Part shown: positions 55,127 through 59,338 of the stretch, one piece after another
Position numbering within the stretch: the first letter of the stretch is position 1
Layout of the letters: each line of letters starts with the position of its first letter
Assembly (NCBI GenBank): GCA_005800655.1
Contig: SYEV01000090.1
Span: 1-59,338 of the forward strand
Direction: 5' to 3'
From: Bacteroidota bacterium
GTDB taxonomy: Bacteria > Bacteroidota > Bacteroidia > Chitinophagales > Chitinophagaceae
DNA length: 59,338 bases
Position numbers and translations under genes: made by a program
Notes under the pieces: model-generated
Seen by the model: only the letters and a program-made list of their open reading frames with translations
Told to the model about the DNA's origin: nothing
Database searches by the model: none

Positions 55127-55774
55127 ATGGGTAGAGCCAAATTACCTCGTAAGAGTACCAATATCGACATGACAGCCATGTGCGATGTGGCTTTCCTTTT
55201 ATTGTCTTTCTTCATCTTAACGACAAAGTTTAAGCCAGCCGAAGCAATTGCAGTGACCACACCAAGTTCTGTTGCTTCAAAAATTGCACCAAGCAAGGAC
55301 TTTGTTTTGATTACGATTGATAAAGATGGTAAAGTATTTCTGACGATAGATGATGAGCAAAAAAGAGAAGTGGTAGCAAATACATTAAATACAACACGCA
55401 ATTTAGGAATCAATGTTCCTGCATTTAAAAAAGCAGGCTTCATCGGAGCTCCATTTAGCGGCTTAAATTCTTTTTTAGCCATTCCCGAAGAAAACAGAAA
55501 AGGAGACCAATTACCTGGTATACCATGTAAGGACAGTACCAATAATGAGTTAATCATTTGGATGCAAGTAGTGAAGGAAGCCTATGCGGGCACTAAAATG
55601 GACCTTTTATTAAAAGGGGACAATGTGTCTAAATATCCTTCATTCAAAAATGTAATTGTTGCATTTAAGAAAAACGATTTATTGAAATTCCAAATGGTAA
55701 CCAATCCTGAAAATGCCCCTGTTGGATCTGAACTTTACAAAAAGTCAATCAGCGGTGAGGAACAGGATAATTAA
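55127..55774 (+). CDS. exbD: ExbD/TolR biopolymer transport protein (first copy)
   Basis: A 215-residue single-helix protein. The family's key Asp is in the N-terminal helix region NIDMTAMCDVAFLLLSFFIL (about 13-32), where D21 would carry the proton. The rest is periplasmic. It also contains an unusual middle insert (about 90-125) with a Cys. It forms the stator with ExbB. The second copy follows after 28 bases. Confidence 0.9.
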   Translation: MGRAKLPRKSTNIDMTAMCDVAFLLLSFFILTTKFKPAEAIAVTTPSSVASKIAPSKDFVLITIDKDGKVFLTIDDEQKREVVANTLNTTRNLGINVPAFKKAGFIGAPFSGLNSFLAIPEENRKGDQLPGIPCKDSTNNELIIWMQVVKEAYAGTKMDLLLKGDNVSKYPSFKNVIVAFKKNDLLKFQMVTNPENAPVGSELYKKSISGEEQDN

Positions 55775-55802
55775 ATTTTATAACTAATAAAAAGTTACTG
55801 AT

Positions 55803-56387
55803 ATGGCAGAATTAGATACCTCGGGCGGTGGCCATAAAAAAGGACCAGGAGTCAAAAAAGGAAAAAAACTATCAACGCGTGTGGATTTAACACCGATGGT
55901 GGATTTAGGATTTTTGTTGATTACTTTTTTTATATTCACTACTACAATGAGTCAGCCAACAGCATTTAAACTGTTTTTGCCTGATGATAAAGTAATCCCA
56001 GAGGACCAAAACAAAGCGAAGGAATCAGGCGTACTTACTATTATGATGGGCGCGGATAATCATATTTATTATTATGAAGGGCAATTAAAAGCAGATGGTT
56101 CAAATTTTTTGTCTGCTTCATATAATGGAGAAAATTCAATTCGTGAAATTATATTAAAAAAGAAGGCGGATGTAAGAAGCCGTTCTAGAGACGCTGAAAA
56201 TCCAGAAAAAGATTTCGTAGTAGTTATCAAACCTAGTGCCGACTGCAATTATCAAAATGTAGTGGATATTTTGGATGAGATGGCTATTAATGTAGTTAAA
56301 AAATATGCATTAGTAGATATTTCAGAAGGTGAGGCGCAACTAGTTTCTATTTCTGATAAGAGTTCACAATCTCCTACAAGCAATTAA
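55803..56387 (+). CDS. exbD: ExbD/TolR biopolymer transport protein (second copy)
   Basis: A 194-residue paralogue of the preceding gene. It has a short Gly/Lys-rich N-terminus, then the proton helix VDLTPMVDLGFLLITFFIFT (about 28-47, key Asp35) and a periplasmic domain ending in a Ser-rich tail. Two exbD copies in tandem before tonB are the normal arrangement in Bacteroidota, where the two proteins may form a mixed dimer. tonB begins 11 bases later. Confidence 0.9.
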   Translation: MAELDTSGGGHKKGPGVKKGKKLSTRVDLTPMVDLGFLLITFFIFTTTMSQPTAFKLFLPDDKVIPEDQNKAKESGVLTIMMGADNHIYYYEGQLKADGSNFLSASYNGENSIREIILKKKADVRSRSRDAENPEKDFVVVIKPSADCNYQNVVDILDEMAINVVKKYALVDISEGEAQLVSISDKSSQSPTSN

Positions 56388-56398
56388 AAGCATTAAAA

Positions 56399-57214
56399 AT
56401 GGATATAAATAAAATATTAACCGCCGATTTTCTAGACCTGGTTTTTGAAGGCAGAAATAAGGATTATGGTGCTTACGAACTTCGCAAAACGTACAATCAA
56501 CGTATCAAGTCTGGAATGATTGGTATGTTGGCGCTTACTTTGCTACTTTCTGTAGGTGCGATACTTTCTAACTCTGTCAAGAAAAAACAAGCAGAAGTTG
56601 TTGCAGTGGATCTTTCATTAGAAAATGTTCAGGATGAGAAAAAACCTGAACCGCCACCGCCGCCTCCGCCTAAGCAAGAACCTCCTAAAGTGGAAGTCAC
56701 TAAATTCACGCCCCCTAAGATTGTAAAAGACGAGGAAGTGAAGGAAGAAGATGAAATTAAGGAAGTAGAGAAACTTGAGGATACTAAAATTGGTACATTT
56801 AACCAAGAGGGAACGAAGGATGAAGGTGTGGTTGCTCCAGTTGAAAGCACTGCTATCGTGGAAGCACCAAAGGAAGACGATGAAAATAAAATTTTCACCG
56901 TAGTACAAATACCTGCTGAATTCCCAGGTGGACAACAAGGTTGGATTCGTTATTTGGAAAGAACCTTAAACAGGGATTTGCCAGTTGAAAATGGCGCCCC
57001 TACTGGAAAATATAGTGTGGTGGTATCTTTTATCGTATCAAAAGACGGTTCAATTTCTGAAGTAAAAGCAGAGAATGATCCAGGATATGGTACAAAAGAT
57101 GAAGCCGTTCGTGTTATCCAAAGAGGTCCAAAATGGAAGCCAGCTGTTCAAAATGGTCGTAATGTAATTTACCGCCATCGTCAAGCCATTGTTTTCATGG
57201 TTTCAGAAGACTAA
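56399..57214 (+). CDS. tonB: TonB energy transducer
   Basis: A 271-residue protein with an N-terminal FLDLVFEGRNKDYGAYELRK motif typical of Bacteroidota TonB and one membrane helix (about 40-60). It then has a proline-rich spacer (EPPPPPPPKQEPPK, about 83-96), an acidic linker, and the C-terminal TonB domain (about 170-268; AEFPGGQQGWIRYLERTLNR, then YSVVVSFIVSKDGSISEVK). It transmits the proton-motive force to outer-membrane receptors. A strong terminator follows. Confidence 0.95.
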   Translation: MDINKILTADFLDLVFEGRNKDYGAYELRKTYNQRIKSGMIGMLALTLLLSVGAILSNSVKKKQAEVVAVDLSLENVQDEKKPEPPPPPPPKQEPPKVEVTKFTPPKIVKDEEVKEEDEIKEVEKLEDTKIGTFNQEGTKDEGVVAPVESTAIVEAPKEDDENKIFTVVQIPAEFPGGQQGWIRYLERTLNRDLPVENGAPTGKYSVVVSFIVSKDGSISEVKAENDPGYGTKDEAVRVIQRGPKWKPAVQNGRNVIYRHRQAIVFMVSED

Positions 57215-57233
57215 TTCAAACGAAAAAAAATAT

Positions 57234-57270
57234 AAAATCCTTCTCGTGATAATCGAGAAGGATTTTTTTT
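57234..57270 (+). terminator. Terminator of the exbB-exbD-exbD-tonB operon
   Basis: AATCCTTCTCG and CGAGAAGGATT form an 11-bp stem with a 7-base loop, followed by TTTTTTTT. Confidence 0.88.
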
Positions 57271-57326
57271 GCCTTGTAATTAAGCTAAACTGCCATTATT
57301 TGAAGGCGAAATAAACGCCAAAAAGT

Positions 57327-57334
57327 TACCTTTG
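57327..57334 (+). promoter_or_regulatory. Putative -7 element of mnmE, 3 bases from ATG
   Basis: TACCTTTG matches TAnnTTTG and is followed by CAT and the ATG at 57338. A TTTG at 57299-57302 lies 24 bases upstream, slightly far for a -33 element. The message would be leaderless. Confidence 0.5.
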
Positions 57335-57337
57335 CAT

Positions 57338-58714
57338 ATGCGCGAAAATATAAGTAATTGGAATGATACGATTGTAGCCTTGGCTACTGCGCCCGGCATT
57401 GGCGCTATTGCAGTAATTAGATTAAGTGGCGCGCGCGCAATTGACATTGTTAATGGTGTTTTTCCAAAGAAAAATTTACTATTACAAAAAACACATACCG
57501 TTCATTTTGGTAAAATTCAATTTGATAATATCGTGATTGATGAAGTAGTGGTCACATTATATCTCGCACCAAAATCGTATACTGGCGAAGAGGTGGTTGA
57601 AATTTCCTGTCATGGTTCTCCTTTCATTCAGGATAGTTTATTGCAATTAATGATACAGGAGGGAGCACGACTTGCAAAACCTGGGGAATTTACACAGCGT
57701 GCTTTTTTAAATGCAAAATTGGATTTAACACAAGCAGAAGCGGTGGCTGATTTAATTGCAAGTAATACAGAAGCATCCCGCCAAGCAGCTTTATATAATT
57801 TGAAAGGCGGATTCTCAGATGATCTAAAGCTAATGCGTGAAAAACTAATTAAATTTTCTGCTTTGATTGAATTAGAACTTGATTTTTCACAGGAAGATGT
57901 TGCATTTGCAAATAAAAAAGAGTTGGAAGTTTTAGTGCAACAATTGCAATTGAAAACAAGTATTCTATTGGAATCTTTTAAATTAGGTAACGTAATAAAG
58001 AACGGGGTGCAAGTAGCCATTGTGGGAAAACCCAATGCAGGAAAGTCTACTTTGTTAAACACCTTATTGAATGAGCAAAGAGCCTTAGTAAGTGAAATTC
58101 CAGGAACTACAAGAGATACCGTGGAAGAGCTATTAAATATTGATGGTGTATTATATAAGTTAATTGATACTGCTGGTATCAGGCAGCAAACTGGGGATGT
58201 GATTGAACAGATGGGTATAGATAAGAGTAAGGAAAAAATTATTCAAGCAGATATTGTGATTGCATTGTTTGATGTGAATACAACCAGTTCCGAACAAATT
58301 CATAAATGGAAAAAGGAGATTGGCTTAGATAAAATTATTTTGGTGGGGAATAAGATGGATTTGACTACAGGGGATGTGCTTACCAAATTTAATAATTTTG
58401 AAAGTATTGTTTTTATTTCTGCAAAAGATAAAAACAATATAGTAGCATTAAAACATGCCATCACGCAAAAAGTGGTAGGAGATCAATTAAAAAAAGAAGG
58501 CACCATTGTTACTAATGCGCGACACGTTAGTTCATTAAAAAAATTATTGCTTGCATTGAATGATATTGAAACGGGTTTATTACAAAATGTTACTGGCGAT
58601 TTACTCGCATTAGATATTCGACAAGCACTACATTATCTAGGCACTATTACAGGTGAAATCACTAGCGAAGATCAATTGGATTTTATTTTTTCCAAATTCT
58701 GTATCGGCAAATAG
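57338..58714 (+). CDS. mnmE: tRNA modification GTPase MnmE
   Basis: With MnmG it modifies the wobble uridine of several tRNAs (cmnm5U). The N-terminal folate-binding domain opens NDTIVALATAPGIGAIAVIR. A helical region follows, then the inserted G domain with P-loop VGKPNAGKSTLLN (about 226-238), the EIPGTTRDTV switch, DTAG and GNKMD, and finally the C-terminal FCIGK with the catalytic Cys. I take ATG 57338 (458 residues); the TTG at 57332 lies inside the -7 element and cannot be the start of this transcript. Confidence 0.96.
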   Translation: MRENISNWNDTIVALATAPGIGAIAVIRLSGARAIDIVNGVFPKKNLLLQKTHTVHFGKIQFDNIVIDEVVVTLYLAPKSYTGEEVVEISCHGSPFIQDSLLQLMIQEGARLAKPGEFTQRAFLNAKLDLTQAEAVADLIASNTEASRQAALYNLKGGFSDDLKLMREKLIKFSALIELELDFSQEDVAFANKKELEVLVQQLQLKTSILLESFKLGNVIKNGVQVAIVGKPNAGKSTLLNTLLNEQRALVSEIPGTTRDTVEELLNIDGVLYKLIDTAGIRQQTGDVIEQMGIDKSKEKIIQADIVIALFDVNTTSSEQIHKWKKEIGLDKIILVGNKMDLTTGDVLTKFNNFESIVFISAKDKNNIVALKHAITQKVVGDQLKKEGTIVTNARHVSSLKKLLLALNDIETGLLQNVTGDLLALDIRQALHYLGTITGEITSEDQLDFIFSKFCIGK

Positions 58715-58886
58715 TAAGTTGTCGAATCCCCAATTGTTATAATTTATAGACGAACAAAATTTATTGTAGGAATGACTTATGTCATCTAAATGGTTGATGT
58801 AACTCATATTTTACTTTCATTTTAGCAAATAGTTTTGTGTTCAAATTAAGGCCAGTCATGGTCATTATTTAATCAAAATATTAGCT
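58715..58886 (+). promoter_or_regulatory. Upstream region of the YceI-family gene
   Basis: A 172-base gap with no ORF. TAGTTTTG at 58830-58837 matches TAnnTTTG and is the likely -7 element, giving a leader of about 45 bases to the ATG at 58887. Confidence 0.4.
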
Positions 58887-59338
58887 ATGAAATTACATAA
58901 ATCACTTTTTCTTGTATTGCTGTCTATACTCACACTAATCCCATTTATTAGCCATAGTCAATTAAAAGTTGCTTCATCCAACGGTTCAATAAAGATTGAC
59001 GGCACCTCAACCATGCATGATTGGACCATGAATTCAGAGCAAGGTAAAGCGGAAGCCATTATGACCCTAACAAATGAAAAATTAGTTGGAGTAGCTTCTT
59101 TATCGTTTTCAGCTGGTGCTGAAACATTGAAAAGTACCAAAGGGGTATTGATGGATAAAATAGCATATAAATCATTAAAAGTTACCAGTTTTCCAACAAT
59201 AAGTTTTGTACTCACTTCGGCTACGGTAACGCCAGTGGATGCCACTACCTATCAGTTTAAAGGAATGGGGCAAATGATGGTTTCGGGTAAAAAAAGAACA
59301 ACAGATCTATTAGCTACAATTAAATATAACCCTTCAGA
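58887..59338 (+). CDS. YceI-like secreted protein (partial, runs off the window)
   Basis: The first 150 codons are present and the 3' end is outside the window. A signal peptide (KSLFLVLLSILTLIPFISHS) is followed by a YceI-type lipocalin-like beta barrel: GSIKIDGTSTMHDWTMNSEQ, then DKIAYKSLKVTSFPTISFVL, then a YQFKGMGQMMVSGKKRTTDL strand pair. YceI proteins bind isoprenoid or quinone-like lipids in the periplasm, but the ligand here is unknown. Confidence 0.88.
   Translation, partial: MKLHKSLFLVLLSILTLIPFISHSQLKVASSNGSIKIDGTSTMHDWTMNSEQGKAEAIMTLTNEKLVGVASLSFSAGAETLKSTKGVLMDKIAYKSLKVTSFPTISFVLTSATVTPVDATTYQFKGMGQMMVSGKKRTTDLLATIKYNPS

Noticed and set aside
56618..56938. Minus-strand ORFs opposite tonB rich in Phe/Arg or Ser
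   Set aside because: They are the reverse complement of the proline- and glutamate-rich spacer of TonB, which yields low-complexity shadow frames.
1..59338. TGA already reassigned to an amino acid genome-wide
   Set aside because: If TGA were a normal sense codon, many genes would contain it in frame; only rlmN does. Avoidance of TGA is the safer statement.

Overview
The window looks like a chromosomal stretch of a low-GC member of the Bacteroidota, most likely Chitinophagaceae or a close relative. The evidence is the pair of gliding-motility genes gldE and gldD, a short NuoG without the molybdopterin domain, a DUF5916 outer-membrane protein, a DUF3109 protein, the tiny AURKAIP1/COX24-type protein, absence of clear Shine-Dalgarno sequences, and -7 promoter elements of the type TAnnTTTG. 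This placement rests on gene content read by eye, not on a database search.

Layout. 1-3157 (mostly minus): a terminator, RNase G, a tiny basic protein, a TPR protein and HU. 3364-8452 (plus): mutY, gldE, gldD, a DUF3109 protein and lutB. 8497-24739 (all minus): an EamA transporter, purH, a compact ComEC, an RsmI-like methylase, an EI24 protein, upp, adeC, a DUF5916 protein, trmD, an S4/Hsp15 protein, an M20 dipeptidase, a CDF metal transporter, a Tat-type superoxide dismutase, an LptF/G permease and a START-like protein. 25033-28402 (plus): ffh, rpsP, rimM and a 1-Cys peroxiredoxin. 28562-33498 (mostly minus): two pseudouridine synthases, rlmN and hisS, with one small secreted protein convergent to hisS. 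33579-36683 (plus): a small membrane protein, a PstS-like lipoprotein and a TPR protein. 36804-49887 (plus): a complete 14-gene nuo operon for respiratory complex I. 49960-59338: a MacB-type permease, a large zincin metalloprotease on minus, the exbB-exbD-exbD-tonB energy-transduction operon, mnmE, and the start of a YceI protein that runs off the window.

Most genes are housekeeping. RNA modification is notably dense: rlmN, two pseudouridine synthases, trmD, rimM, mnmE and an RsmI-like methylase. The nuo operon builds the proton gradient that ExbB/ExbD/TonB spends on outer-membrane transport. No intergenic gap exceeds 300 bases, and I see no tRNA, rRNA, CRISPR array, insertion sequence or phage.

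The most unusual signals concern stop codons and reading frames. Three otherwise normal genes are interrupted: rlmN by an in-frame TGA that cuts off its catalytic C-terminal cysteine, a TPR gene by an in-frame TAA followed directly by ATG, and the DUF3109 gene by a one-base frameshift near its end. All 57 natural gene ends I checked are TAA (43) or TAG (14). TGA ends none of them, so the TGA inside rlmN is the only in-frame TGA I found in any real gene here. A second theme is a set of genes whose TAnnTTTG promoter element lies only 3-5 bases before the ATG, which suggests leaderless messages.
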